NCBI RefSeq assembly: GCF_000473265.1
Contig: NZ_KI421511.1
Span: forward strand, 7,147,909-7,211,908
Origin: Amycolatopsis thermoflava N1165
GTDB lineage: Bacteria > Actinomycetota > Actinomycetes > Mycobacteriales > Pseudonocardiaceae
Length of the DNA: 64,000 nt
Direction of reading: 5' to 3'
Position numbers and translations under genes: made by a program. Under the pieces are notes generated by a model. The model worked only from the letters and a program-made list of their open reading frames with translations. It was not told where the DNA came from and did no database searches. Positions 7,809 through 16,650 of this stretch are shown here, piece by piece (the first letter of the stretch is position 1; every line of letters starts with the position of its first letter).

Positions 7809-9770
7809 ATGTTCGACACAGTCCTCATCGCCAACCGCGGCGAGATCGCGGTTCGCGTCATCAGCACCCTGCGGCGCCTCGGCATCCGCTCGGTCGCGGT
7901 CTACAGCGACGCCGACGCCGATGCACGGCACGTGCACGAGGCCGACACCGCGATCCGCATCGGGCCTGCCGAGGCGACCCGCAGTTACCTGTCCATCCCG
8001 GACATCGTGCGCGCCGCCGTGGATTCCGGAGCGCAGGCCGTCCACCCGGGCTACGGGTTCCTCGCGGAGAACGCCGAGTTCGCCGCCGAGTGCGAAAAGG
8101 CCGGGCTGGTCTTCATCGGCCCGCCGGTGAGCGCGATCGACGCCATGGGCGACAAGATCCGGGCCAAGGCCACGGTGTCCGCCGCAGGCGTGCCCGTGGT
8201 GCCCGGTCTGTCCGATGTGGACGACTTCGCGAAGGCGGCCGACGAGGTCGGGTACCCGTTGCTGCTCAAGCCCTCCGCCGGCGGGGGCGGCAAGGGCATG
8301 CGGCTGGTCACCGAGCCCGGTGAGCTCGCGGCCGCGGTCGAGTCCGCGCAGCGCGAGGCCCGCTCGGCGTTCGGGGACGACCGGCTGCTGCTGGAGCGGT
8401 TCGTCACCACGCCGCGGCACATCGAGATCCAGGTCCTCGCCGACACCCACGGCACGGTCCTGCACCTGGGCGAACGCGAGTGCAGCCTGCAGCGGCGGCA
8501 CCAGAAGATCGTGGAGGAGGCGCCGTCGGTGCTGCTCGACGAGGAGACCCGGGCCCGGATGGGCGCGGCCGCCGTCGAAGCGGCCCGCTCGGTCGGGTAC
8601 GTCGGCGCGGGCACGGTCGAGTTCATCGTCTCCGCGCGCAAGCCGGACGAGTTCTTCTTCATGGAGATGAACACCCGGCTGCAGGTCGAGCACCCGGTGA
8701 CGGAGATGGTGACCGGACTCGACCTCGTCGAATGGCAGGTGCGGGTCGCCGCGGGCGAGCCGCTTTCCCTTACCCAGGACGACATCCGGCTCAACGGGCA
8801 CGCCGTCGAGGCCCGCGTCTACGCCGAGGACCCGGCGCGCGGGTTCGTGCCGACCGGCGGCACCGTGCTGGCGCTCGACGAGCCGCGCGGGCAGGGTGTC
8901 CGGGTCGACTCCTCGCTCACCGAGGGCTCGGTGGTCGGCTCGAACTACGACCCGATGCTGGCGAAGGTCATCGCGTGGGGCCCGGACCGGGCGTCGGCGC
9001 TGCACCGGCTGGACCGGGCGCTGGCCGGGACGTCCGTGCTGGGCGTGCCCACCAACGTGACGTTCCTGCGTGCCCTGCTCGCCGATCCCGACGTGCAGGC
9101 CGGGAAGCTGGACACCGGTCTCGTCGAGCGTCGCCTGGACGAGCTGGTCGAATCGGCGGTGCCGGCGGAGTTCTTCGTCGCCGCCGCGATGGACCGGCTG
9201 CTCGGCCTGGTGCCGGAGGACACCTCCGATCCGTGGGCGGTGCCCAGCGGGTGGCGGCTCGGCGGGCCGGGCGGGGTCACGTTCCGGCTGCGGGCCGGGG
9301 ACGCCGAAGCGCTCGTCACGATCGAGGGTCCGCCGGACGCCGCGCAGGTCACTGTGGACGGTGGCGAGCCGATCCCGGTTTCCGCGCGGCGCAACGGGAA
9401 CCGGCTCGAAGTGCACTACGACGGCGAGTTCCGCCGGTACCTGCGGGCCGACGCGCCGCAGGACCGGGTGTGGCTCGGCCGCGACGGGCACGGCGTGGTG
9501 GTCGGCGAGCGGCCCAACCTGCTCGCCACGCACGGCGACGTGAGCGAGGCCGGCCCGGTGGTCAGCCCGATGCCCGGCACGGTGCTGGTGGTCAAGGTCG
9601 CGCAGGGCGACGTGGTGAGCGCGGGCGCGCCGCTGCTGGTCGTCGAGGCGATGAAGATGGAACACACGCTGGTCGCTCCGGTCGACGGCGTGGTCGAGGA
9701 ACTCCGCGTCCAGGTGGGCCAGCAGGTGGCCCTCGACGAGACGCTCGCGGTGGTCAAGGAGCAGAAATGA
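7809..9770 (+). CDS. accA1: acyl-CoA carboxylase alpha subunit (biotin carboxylase plus biotin carrier domain)
   Basis: The 653-residue protein carboxylates its own biotin with ATP and bicarbonate. The biotin carboxylase domain fills residues 1-450: [18 protein letters not shown], the ATP-grasp glycine loop [12 protein letters not shown], and [19 protein letters not shown]. The C-terminal biotinyl domain has EAMKMEHTL with the biotinylated Lys616. It follows the beta subunit by a 5-bp gap and overlaps the dehydrogenase start by ATGA. With the beta subunit it should form methylcrotonyl-CoA carboxylase; exact acyl specificity is inferred from operon context. Confidence 0.93.
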   Translation: MFDTVLIANRGEIAVRVISTLRRLGIRSVAVYSDADADARHVHEADTAIRIGPAEATRSYLSIPDIVRAAVDSGAQAVHPGYGFLAENAEFAAECEKAGLVFIGPPVSAIDAMGDKIRAKATVSAAGVPVVPGLSDVDDFAKAADEVGYPLLLKPSAGGGGKGMRLVTEPGELAAAVESAQREARSAFGDDRLLLERFVTTPRHIEIQVLADTHGTVLHLGERECSLQRRHQKIVEEAPSVLLDEETRARMGAAAVEAARSVGYVGAGTVEFIVSARKPDEFFFMEMNTRLQVEHPVTEMVTGLDLVEWQVRVAAGEPLSLTQDDIRLNGHAVEARVYAEDPARGFVPTGGTVLALDEPRGQGVRVDSSLTEGSVVGSNYDPMLAKVIAWGPDRASALHRLDRALAGTSVLGVPTNVTFLRALLADPDVQAGKLDTGLVERRLDELVESAVPAEFFVAAAMDRLLGLVPEDTSDPWAVPSGWRLGGPGGVTFRLRAGDAEALVTIEGPPDAAQVTVDGGEPIPVSARRNGNRLEVHYDGEFRRYLRADAPQDRVWLGRDGHGVVVGERPNLLATHGDVSEAGPVVSPMPGTVLVVKVAQGDVVSAGAPLLVVEAMKMEHTLVAPVDGVVEELRVQVGQQVALDETLAVVKEQK

Positions 9771-10921
9771 TCGACTTCCGGCTCGGTGAAGAGTACGAGG
9801 CGCTGCGCAAGAGCGTGCACGACTTCGCGCAGAAGGAGGTCGCGCCCGTCATCGGCGGCTTCTACGAGCGCGAGGAATTCCCGTACGAGATCGTGCGGGG
9901 CATGGCGCGGATGGGCCTGTTCGGGCTGCCGTTCCCGGAGGAGTACGGCGGCATGGGTGGCGACTACTTCGCGCTGTGCCTGGCGCTGGAGGAGCTCGCG
10001 CGGGTCGACTCGTCGGTGGCGATCACGCTCGAAGCGGGTGTGTCGCTGGGCGCGATGCCGTTGTTCCGCTTCGGTTCGGCGGAGCAGAAGGAGAAGTGGC
10101 TGCCGTCGCTGTGTTCCGGGGAGGCGCTGGGCGCGTTCGGGCTCACCGAGCCCGGCGGCGGTTCGGACGCGGGTGCGACGCGCACCACGGCCCGGCTCGA
10201 CGGCGACGAGTGGGTGATCAACGGCAGCAAGTCGTTCATCACCAACTCCGGCACCGACATCACCCGGCTGGTCACCGTGACCGCGGTGACCGGGGAGAAG
10301 CCCGGCGGTGGCAAGGAGATCTCGGCGATCATCGTGCCGTCCGGCACGCCCGGGTTCACGGTGGCGCCGAAGTACTCGAAGGTCGGCTGGAACGCCTCGG
10401 ACACGCACGAGCTGTCGTTCGACGACTGCCGGGTGCCCGCGGAGAACCTGCTCGGCGAGCGTGGCCGCGGGTACGCGCAGTTCCTGTCCATCCTGGACGA
10501 GGGCCGGGTCGCGATCGCCGCGCTGAGCGTCGGGCTCGCGCAGGGCTGTGTCGACGAGTGCCTGCGGTACGCGGGGGAGCGGGAGGCGTTCGGGCACCGC
10601 ATCGGCGAGTACCAGGCGATCCAGTTCAAGATCGCCGACATGGAGGTGCGCGCGCACACCGCCCGGCTGGCCTACTACGCCGCCGCGTCGAAGATGCTGC
10701 GTGGTGAGCCGTTCAAGAAGGAGGCTTCGATCGCGAAGCTGGTCGCCTCGAACGCGGCGATGGACAACGCCCGCGACGCGACGCAGATCTTCGGCGGCTA
10801 CGGGTTCATGAACGAGTTCCCGGTCGGACGGTTCTACCGGGACGCGAAGATCCTCGAGGTGGGTGAGGGCACGAGCGAGGTGCAGCGGATGCTGATCGCC
10901 CGTGAGCTGGGTCTTCGTTGA
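9767..10921 (+). CDS. acyl-CoA dehydrogenase (FadE19/isovaleryl- or short branched-chain type)
   Basis: The 384-residue FAD enzyme introduces the alpha,beta double bond in an acyl-CoA. It shows the flavin-binding segments [19 protein letters not shown] and [18 protein letters not shown]-type [15 protein letters not shown], and [17 protein letters not shown] with a glutamate at about 367 in the usual catalytic-base position of this subfamily. The ATG overlaps the accA1 stop (ATGA). In the leucine pathway the dehydrogenase makes the methylcrotonyl-CoA that the carboxylase then uses, so the three genes form a coherent pathway. Confidence 0.92.
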   Translation: MIDFRLGEEYEALRKSVHDFAQKEVAPVIGGFYEREEFPYEIVRGMARMGLFGLPFPEEYGGMGGDYFALCLALEELARVDSSVAITLEAGVSLGAMPLFRFGSAEQKEKWLPSLCSGEALGAFGLTEPGGGSDAGATRTTARLDGDEWVINGSKSFITNSGTDITRLVTVTAVTGEKPGGGKEISAIIVPSGTPGFTVAPKYSKVGWNASDTHELSFDDCRVPAENLLGERGRGYAQFLSILDEGRVAIAALSVGLAQGCVDECLRYAGEREAFGHRIGEYQAIQFKIADMEVRAHTARLAYYAAASKMLRGEPFKKEASIAKLVASNAAMDNARDATQIFGGYGFMNEFPVGRFYRDAKILEVGEGTSEVQRMLIARELGLR

Positions 10922-10946
10922 ATCCGGTGAACTGAGGCAACCTGCG

Positions 10947-11001
10947 GCGCCCCCTGCGCGTGTACCGCCCGGACGAGCCGGGACGGCTGAGCAGGGGGCG
11001 C
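10947..11001 (+). promoter_or_regulatory. hairpin overlapping the ribosome-binding site of the sigma-factor gene
   Basis: GCGCCCCCTGC (10947-10957) pairs perfectly with GCAGGGGGCGC (10991-11001), separated by 33 bases. The right arm contains the only Shine-Dalgarno-like run (AGGGGG) before GTG 11003. It may terminate the acc operon, hide the ribosome-binding site, or do both. Confidence 0.5.
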
Positions 11002-11002
11002 G

Positions 11003-11494
11003 GTGGACGAGGATTTCGCGGAGTTCGTGCGGGCGGCGTTGCCCGGGCTGCTCCGTTACGGTCACTTGCTGACCGGCAACCCCCATGACGCGGCCGACCT
11101 GGTGCAGATCGTCCTGGAGAAGATCGGCGTCCGCTGGGGGACGTTGCGCGGTGCGGAGAGCCCGCTGCCGTACGTGAAGCGCGCCATGGCGAACACGCAC
11201 GTCAGCAGGTGGCGCAGCAGGCGGCGGGAAAGCCTGGTCGCCGACATCCCGGAACCGCCCCCCTACCCCCCGCCCGACCGGCTGGAAAACGAGCCGTTGT
11301 GGCAGGCGCTCGCGGCTTTGCCGCCGCGGCAGCGGACCGTCGTCGTGCTCCGGTACTACGAGGGGCTGTCCGAAGCCGAGATCGCCGATGCGATGCGGAT
11401 CAGCCCCGGGACGGTGAAGAGCCAGGCCAGCAAGGCGCTGGCCAGCCTGCGCGGGAAGCTGGGGAGCCTGGTGGGGGTGGGTGACGAGTGGTGA
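11003..11494 (+). CDS. SigE-family ECF RNA polymerase sigma factor
   Basis: The 163-residue protein has sigma region 2 (LTGNPHDAADLVQIVLEKIGVRW, with the DLVQ helix that binds core polymerase) and region 4 (LPPRQRTVVVLRYYEGLSEAEIADAM, then SPGTVKSQASKALASLR). Both size and motifs fit the Streptomyces/Pseudonocardiaceae SigE-type ECF group. The GTG start follows a hairpin whose right arm covers the ribosome-binding site. The next gene overlaps it by GTGA and encodes a single-pass membrane protein, the usual place for a partner that restrains the sigma factor. Confidence 0.88.
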   Translation: MDEDFAEFVRAALPGLLRYGHLLTGNPHDAADLVQIVLEKIGVRWGTLRGAESPLPYVKRAMANTHVSRWRSRRRESLVADIPEPPPYPPPDRLENEPLWQALAALPPRQRTVVVLRYYEGLSEAEIADAMRISPGTVKSQASKALASLRGKLGSLVGVGDEW

Positions 11495-12312
11495 ACCTCG
11501 AGGACGAACTGAGCCGGCTGTTCGAGGATGAGCGCCTCGACATGCCCGTCCGGCCCGGCGCGGAGCTGCTGGTGGTGGCCGGCGCCCGGCGACGCAGGCA
11601 CCGGCGCAACACGGTGGTGGCGAGCGGCGGGGCGTTGACGCTGGTCGCGGTCACCGCGGTGGGCATCGCCCTGTCCGGCGTGGGTGGGGGCCGCACGGAC
11701 ACGCTGCCCGCGACGAACCTCCCGGTGACGACGATCGCGACGACGGCAGGCTCGGAAACGGGTTTGCCGCCGGTCGCGACCAGCTCCAGCGTCCCGCCAC
11801 CGCAGTCGTCGACGGGGGTGACGAGCGTGCCGAGCGTGACAGGTTCGCAGAGCGCCTCCCACAGCCCGGTGCGGAGTTCCAGCACACCGACCGGATCCGC
11901 ACAACGCCCGGCGTCTACCGACCCGACGATCGGCCCCACCGGCTGGGGCAGGCTCGCACTGGGCATGAGCGAGGCGGACGCGGTGGCGACGGACGAGTTC
12001 GACATGAGCGAGGGCTACTCGGGCAGCCCGTGCCACAGGTACTGGCTGCGCGGCGGTGGAACCCCGGTCGACATATCACCCACCTACGGGGTGGCCCGCA
12101 TCAACGCGAAGCCCGGCGTCACCACGCCGGAGGGAATCGGCGTCGGCTCGACGGACGCGGAAGTGATGGCGGCCTACCCCAACGCGACAACCGCCAATTA
12201 CGTCATCACCGCACCAGTGCCGGGAAACCCGAAAGCGGTCTACGTGTTCAACACGGACCCATCACAAAAGATCTTCAGCCTCCGCCTGGAACTGACAACA
12301 CACAACTGCTGA
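11491..12312 (+). CDS. putative membrane-anchored partner of the sigma factor
   Basis: The protein of about 273 residues has a cytosolic N-terminus of about 35 residues ending in a basic cluster (RRRRHRRN), one membrane helix (about residues 38-58), a Ser/Thr/Pro-rich linker of roughly 90 residues, and an extracytoplasmic C-terminal domain with two cysteines. No zinc-binding anti-sigma HxxxCxxC motif is visible. The layout and GTGA coupling suggest an anti-sigma-like or regulatory role, which is inference. GTG 11488 is an alternative start two codons... more exactly one codon earlier. Confidence 0.6.
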   Translation: MNLEDELSRLFEDERLDMPVRPGAELLVVAGARRRRHRRNTVVASGGALTLVAVTAVGIALSGVGGGRTDTLPATNLPVTTIATTAGSETGLPPVATSSSVPPPQSSTGVTSVPSVTGSQSASHSPVRSSSTPTGSAQRPASTDPTIGPTGWGRLALGMSEADAVATDEFDMSEGYSGSPCHRYWLRGGGTPVDISPTYGVARINAKPGVTTPEGIGVGSTDAEVMAAYPNATTANYVITAPVPGNPKAVYVFNTDPSQKIFSLRLELTTHNC

Positions 12313-12392
12313 AGACAAACCGCCACCCGGCAACGAAAGAAGACCGACCACGCACCAGACCTCCCCCGCCCCCGATCCACAGCCGATCTTTA

Positions 12393-13277
12393 CAACTCGT
12401 TTCAAAATGATCGGCGCGTCTGCTGGCCGTAGTTGATCAAGTGTGGGCATGCTGATGTGGTGATTGAGAAGTTGGTTCCCGACAGTCTGTGGCAGCGGGT
12501 GGAGCCGTTGCTGCCGCCGAGGCCTGTGCGGCGGAGTCGGTATCCGGGTCGGTTGCCGGTGGATGACCGGGCGGCGTTGGCGGGGATCGTGTTCGTGCTC
12601 AAGACCGGGATCTCGTGGCGGGAGCTGCCGCGTGAGGTGTTCGGCTGCTCCGGGGTGACCTGTTGGCGTCGGTTGCGGGCCTGGACCGAGGCCGGGGTGT
12701 TCGACGCGGTGCACAAGCTCTTGCTTGACCAGCTGCGAGCGCTGGATCGGCTCGATCTGGATGTGGCGGTGGTGGATGGGTCGCATGTACGGGCGTTGAA
12801 AGGGGGGAAGCGACGGGCCCCTCGCCCGTCGATCGGGCTCGGCTCGGTTCCAAGCACCATGTGATCACCGACGGCAACGGTATTCCGCTCGTGGTGTCTG
12901 TTACTGGTGGCAACCGGCACGACAGCACGCAGCTCATACCGCTGGTCGAGGCGCTTCCAGTGATCCGCGGGAAACGCGGCCGGCCTCGTCAGCGCCCGCG
13001 CTGGCTCTACGGCGACCGCGGCTATGACTACGACCATCACCGCAAGACCCTGCGAGACAAGGGCATCGTCCCGCGAATCGCTCGCAAGAACACCGCTCAC
13101 GGCTCCGGTCTCGGCAAGATCAGATGGGTAGTTGAGCGGATGTTCGCCTGGCTGCACCAGTTCAAGCGTTTACGGATCCGCTGGGAACGCCGAGCCGACA
13201 TCCACCTTGGCCTCATGCACCTGGCCTGCGTCCTCATCTGCTACCGCAAGCTGCCGACTTCATTATGAAACGAGTTG
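12393..13277 (+). mobile_element. complete IS5-family insertion sequence, 885 bp
   Basis: The ends are CAACTCGTTTCAAAATGA at 12393-12410 and its inverted copy at 13260-13277, matching at 17 of 18 bases. It is flanked by direct TTA repeats at 12390-12392 and 13278-13280. The uninterrupted copy of the host repeat at 31149-31582 has a single TTA (31185-31187) at the corresponding site, which proves the boundaries and the 3-bp target duplication inside this window. The element encodes one transposase in two overlapping frames. Confidence 0.93.
12460..13268 (+). CDS. IS5-family DDE transposase, made by -1 frameshifting
   Basis: The first frame runs from GTG 12460 to 12864 and holds the DUF4096-like N-domain (LVPDSLWQRVEPLLPP) and first catalytic Asp (VVDGSHVRA). 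The second frame ends at 13268 and holds the second Asp (YGDRGYDYDHH) and the Glu (WVVERMFAWLHQFKRLRI). Slipping back one base in the run of six G at 12802-12807 joins them as ALKGG/EATGPSPVDRAR, the uninterrupted sequence typical of the family, so the break is a programmed frameshift rather than a mutation. The stop lies in the right terminal repeat. The element is probably active or recently active. Confidence 0.9.
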
Positions 13278-13695
13278 TTAGTCGCCGACCAGGCGTGTCA
13301 AGGCACGCTTTCCCGCCTTGACACGGCTGCTCGGCGACTGAAACACACTCAGGGAGAGGGGGCGGGGGTGGTCGGAAGGTGACCGTTCGGCGCCGTGAGG
13401 CGCATTTCCGCGCGACGGCGCGGGTTTAAAGATCAAAAGATAGTCCTCGCCGGACGGGCAGGCTCCGGGATGACCAGGGGACCGTTGTCGTCTCACCTTG
13501 GCGAGGTGGTCGCTGGGTGGTCATCCCGTCGCCTTCCGGCTTGTGCATATCACCTTGAGCCAGGGCCGCAAGCTTTCTGTTTTCGGCTGCCGGACCCAGC
13601 GCGGGTTGCGGCCCTGGCTCAAGGTGATCGTTGCGTGTCAGGCGACGGGATGACCACCCAGCTACCTTTGGGTCGTGGGCGCGGTGCTATAACTT

Positions 13696-13713
13696 CCGGT
13701 ATAACTATACCGG
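13696..13713. promoter_or_regulatory. palindromic operator over the aminopeptidase promoter
   Basis: CCGGTATA-AC-TATACCGG is a perfect 18-bp dyad. It overlaps a TATAAC box (13700-13705), and a second TATAAC box lies at 13688-13693. The site begins 24 bp after the end of repeat copy A and ends 11 bp before GTG 13725. A regulator binding here would block transcription of map. Confidence 0.55.
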
Positions 13714-13724
13714 CGAGGTGAGAA

Positions 13725-14492
13725 GTGATCGAGCTGAAGAGTCGCGGTGAGCTGGACGCCATGCGCGCCGCGGGGCGGGTCGTCGCGAAGGTGCTCCAGA
13801 GCGTCCGCGAGCAGGCGGCCGTCGGCACCAGTCTGCGCGAGCTGGACCAGCTCGCCGCGGACGTCCTCAACGACGAGGGCGCCAAGTCGTCCTTCCTGCA
13901 CTACCACCCGCGTTTCGCGCCGTCGCCCTATCCGGCTGTGCTCTGCACCAGTGTCAACGACGCCGTCGTGCACGGCATCCCGACGGACTACCGCCTCGGC
14001 GAGGGTGATCTGCTGAGTGTCGACTTCGGAGCGCACGTCGACGGCTGGCACGGGGACGCCGCGGTCAGCTTCGTCGTCGGCAACGGGAATCAGGCTGACC
14101 TGGACCTGATCGCCGCCACCGAGCGGGGTATGTGGGCGGGCATCGAGCAGGCCCGCCCAGGGAACAGGATGGGCGACATCGGCCACGCGATCGCCGAGGT
14201 CGGGCGTCGCGCCGGGTACGGGTTGCTCGCCGACCACGGGGGTCACGGTGTGGGTCGCGCGATGCACGAAGCGCCGCACGTGCCGAACGAAGCCGTCGCG
14301 GGCAAGGGAATGGTGCTGCGGGAAGGGCTGGTCATCGCGATCGAGCCGATGTTCCTCGCGGGCGGCCGCGACGACTACCGCTACGCCGACGACGGCTGGA
14401 CCATCCTGACCAGCGACGGCTCCCGCGCCGCGCACGTCGAGCACACCATCGCCGTCACCGCGGACGGCCCGCTCGTCCTGACGGCGCCGTGA
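13725..14492 (+). CDS. map: type I methionine aminopeptidase
   Basis: The 255-residue metalloprotease removes N-terminal methionine from new proteins. All five metal ligands of the pita-bread fold are present: Asp in VDFGAHVDGWHGD (two), His in GGHGVGRAMHE, Glu in IEPMF and Glu in HVEHT; the substrate His is in VVHGIP. GTG 13725 follows GAGGTGAG. There is no adk/secY context, so this is probably an extra copy, and the strong operator at 13696-13713 suggests conditional expression. It overlaps the acetyltransferase start by one base. Confidence 0.93.
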   Translation: MIELKSRGELDAMRAAGRVVAKVLQSVREQAAVGTSLRELDQLAADVLNDEGAKSSFLHYHPRFAPSPYPAVLCTSVNDAVVHGIPTDYRLGEGDLLSVDFGAHVDGWHGDAAVSFVVGNGNQADLDLIAATERGMWAGIEQARPGNRMGDIGHAIAEVGRRAGYGLLADHGGHGVGRAMHEAPHVPNEAVAGKGMVLREGLVIAIEPMFLAGGRDDYRYADDGWTILTSDGSRAAHVEHTIAVTADGPLVLTAP

Positions 14493-14986
14493 TGGAGATC
14501 CGCGAGTCCGGCGAGGGCGACCTGCACATCGTCCTGGGGCTGTTCGACGCGGCCGTCGAATGGCTCGTCGCCCGCGGCAGCGCCGGCCAGTGGGGCACCG
14601 AACCGTGGTCGGCGGACCCGGCGAAGGTCGAGCGCGTCCGCACGATGCTGCGCGACGGCCGACCGTTCCTGGCCATTTCGGACGGTGTGCCCGCCGGCGC
14701 CCTGATCCTCGACCACCCGCTGCCGTACACGCCGCCGGTCGACGAGCCCGAGGTGTACGTGACGCTGCTGCTGGCCTCCCGCGAGCACCGCGGCGTCGGC
14801 GCCCGGCTGCTGGAGTTCGCCCGCCAGGACGCCCGCGACCGCGGCATCGGCCTGCTGCGCGTCGACTGCTGGGCGGGCGGAGACGGCAAGCTCGTCCGCT
14901 ACTACGAGGGCCAGGGGTTCACGCCGACCGAGCGGGTGCGTGTGCGCGACGACGTGTGGGTCCAGATCTTCGAACAACGGGTGTGA
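14492..14986 (+). CDS. GNAT family N-acetyltransferase
   Basis: The 164-residue GNAT-fold protein has the acetyl-CoA-binding segment ASREHRGVGARLLEFARQDA and a C-terminal YYEGQGFTPTERV typical of the family. The substrate is not predictable. It overlaps the aminopeptidase stop (TGATG), so the two are cotranscribed; a role in N-terminal or small-molecule acetylation linked to map is possible but unproven. The following 237 bp to the next gene show no convincing gene, only a short frame ending at 15170 (AAAEWFMRAIGADKVFTQAH) without a good start. Confidence 0.85.
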   Translation: MEIRESGEGDLHIVLGLFDAAVEWLVARGSAGQWGTEPWSADPAKVERVRTMLRDGRPFLAISDGVPAGALILDHPLPYTPPVDEPEVYVTLLLASREHRGVGARLLEFARQDARDRGIGLLRVDCWAGGDGKLVRYYEGQGFTPTERVRVRDDVWVQIFEQRV

Positions 14987-15223
14987 CACCTCTGGCGCTA
15001 ATGTCAGTTACCGGGCAGTATGGCCGCCATGGCAACGTTGCTCTGTCAGCCGCCTGCTGCCGCGCGCGGCCGCGGAGTGGTTCATGCGCGCCATCGGCGC
15101 CGACAAGGTGTTCACCCAGGCGCACGCGGGCGCGCGGGCGGAGTACGAAGCGAGGGTGAGGCGGCCTTGAAGTAGCGTCGGTCCCGGGGAAGGATCGGTG
15201 CGGAGAACGGAGTTTCGAGGTAG

Positions 15224-16264
15224 ATGGTGGTACCAGCAGTGACCGCGATGGCGGCCAACGCGCTCGGCGTCCTGCGCGGCGGTCTCGCCGACCTGCGACC
15301 GGTGCCGCGCGTGCTGGTCGACCAGGGCCCGAACCGGTCGCTGTACCGGATGACGCCGTCGCCGGACGGTGATCCGGTGCTGCTCGTGCCGCCGCTGGCC
15401 GCGCCCGCCCTGTGCTTCGACCTGCGGCGCGGCTGCAGCCTCGCCGAGCACCTGGTCGACCGGGGCCGCCGCACCTACCTGGTGGACTACGGCACCGTCG
15501 CGTTCTCCGACCGCCGGCTGGGCATCGAGCACTGGATCGACGAGGTGCTGCCGCGGGCCATCCGCAAGGTCAGCGAGGACTCCGGCGGGCGCGGCGTGCA
15601 CCTGGTCGCGTGGTGCCTCGGCGGGCTGTTCTCCCTGCTGACCACGGCGGACCGCCCCGACCTGCCGGTGCAGTCGATCACTACGGTCGCCTCGCCGGTC
15701 GACTTCACCGCCATCCCGCTGGTCGCGCCGTTCCGGCCGCTGGTGGTCCTGACCGGCGGCTACCTGCTCACGCCGCTGTACCGGATGCTCGGCGGCGCAC
15801 CGTCCTATGTGGTCGAACGCGTGTTCTGGGCGACGGGCATCAACAAGCAGCTGACCAAGCCGCTGGCGATCCTGCAGAACCTCGGCGACCGGGACTACCT
15901 CGCCCAGATCGAGGCGGTCGACCACTTCATGGACAACATGATCGCCTACCCCGGCCGCACGTTCGGGCAGATGTACCACCGGTTCTTCCGCGCCAACGAC
16001 CTCGTCGAGGGCGGCCTCGACCTGAACGGCCGGATCATCTCGCTGTCCGGGGTGAAGGTGCCGACGCTGGTGATCGCCGGGCGCAACGACACCATCGCCC
16101 CGCGGCGCGCCGTGGAGCGGCTGGTGCCGTTGCTGGAGAACGCGCCGGACGTGCGGTTCGAGACCGCCCCTGGCGGGCATCTCGGCGTGCTGACCGGCCG
16201 TCGCGCCCGGGACACCACCTGGCGGCACATCGACGCCTTCCTCGGCGATCAGGTGTCCGATTAG
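15224..16264 (+). CDS. PhaC-like alpha/beta hydrolase
   Basis: The 346-residue alpha/beta-fold protein has a PHA-synthase-type nucleophile box with cysteine (VAWCLGG), acid Asp in IAGRNDTIAP and base His in PGGHLGVLTGR. Its size is close to class III PhaC, but no phaE partner or granule protein is nearby. It may polymerise or hydrolyse hydroxyacyl-CoA esters; which one cannot be told from sequence. ATG 15224 follows GAGG. Its last 4 bases overlap the convergent VOC gene. Confidence 0.75.
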   Translation: MVVPAVTAMAANALGVLRGGLADLRPVPRVLVDQGPNRSLYRMTPSPDGDPVLLVPPLAAPALCFDLRRGCSLAEHLVDRGRRTYLVDYGTVAFSDRRLGIEHWIDEVLPRAIRKVSEDSGGRGVHLVAWCLGGLFSLLTTADRPDLPVQSITTVASPVDFTAIPLVAPFRPLVVLTGGYLLTPLYRMLGGAPSYVVERVFWATGINKQLTKPLAILQNLGDRDYLAQIEAVDHFMDNMIAYPGRTFGQMYHRFFRANDLVEGGLDLNGRIISLSGVKVPTLVIAGRNDTIAPRRAVERLVPLLENAPDVRFETAPGGHLGVLTGRRARDTTWRHIDAFLGDQVSD

Positions 16265-16650
16265 GACTTCATCTGGCCGATCTGGATGAGGTTGCCGCAG
16301 GTGTCGTCGAACACGGCGGTGATCACGGTGCCCATGTCCGTCGGCTCCTGCGTGAAACGCACGCCGAGGCCACGCATCCGCTCGTACTCCGCCTGCACGT
16401 CGGACACGGCGAACATGGTCCACGGGATGCCGTCGGCGACGAGCGCGTCCTTGAACGGCTTCGCCGCCGGGTGCCCGCTCGGCTCCAGCAGCAGTTCGGT
16501 GCCCTCCGGGTCCTCCGGCGACACCACGGTCAGCCACCGGTCCGCACCCATCGGGATGTCGTGCTTCTTCACGAAACCCAGCACGTCGGTGTAGAACCGC
16601 AGCGCCTTCTCCTGGTCGTCGACGAGCACGCTCGCCAGGTTGATCCTCAT
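16261..16650 (-). CDS. VOC family protein (glyoxalase/bleomycin-resistance fold)
   Basis: The 129-residue protein has one full VOC module: MRINLASVLVDDQEKALRFY, LGFVKKHDIPMG, TELLLEPSGHPAAKPFK and FDDTCGNLIQIGQM. Members bind a metal or ligand and isomerise, dioxygenate or sequester small molecules; the ligand here is unknown. ATG 16650 overlaps the stop of the ArsR gene (ATGA), so ArsR and VOC form an operon and the VOC protein is likely induced by whatever releases the ArsR repressor. Confidence 0.85.
   Translation of the reverse strand: MRINLASVLVDDQEKALRFYTDVLGFVKKHDIPMGADRWLTVVSPEDPEGTELLLEPSGHPAAKPFKDALVADGIPWTMFAVSDVQAEYERMRGLGVRFTQEPTDMGTVITAVFDDTCGNLIQIGQMKS

Larger units (their letters stand above)
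12354..13672. repeat. palindrome-rich repeat element, copy A (interrupted by an IS5-family element)
   Basis: Without the insertion and its 3-bp duplication this copy is about 431 bp, and it matches copy B at 31149-31582 along its whole length. It has an outer pair of GC-rich arms (around 12360-12377 and 13350-13368), a hairpin at 13281-13338 flanked by GTCGCCGA/TCGGCGAC, a short terminator-like stem and TTTAAAGATC, then two nested inverted repeats: outer arms 13515-13534 and 13640-13659, inner 23-bp arms 13549-13571 and 13606-13628. No protein-like reading frame spans it. It sits between the membrane-partner gene and the aminopeptidase gene. Possible natures are a non-autonomous mobile element, a terminator/insulator or a structured RNA. 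Confidence 0.85.

Noticed and set aside
15008-15223. Short frames in the gap between the acetyltransferase and PhaC-like genes
   Set aside because: The best piece (AAAEWFMRAIGADKVFTQAH, ending at 15170) has no start codon with a ribosome-binding site and no known relatives; kept only as a remark.
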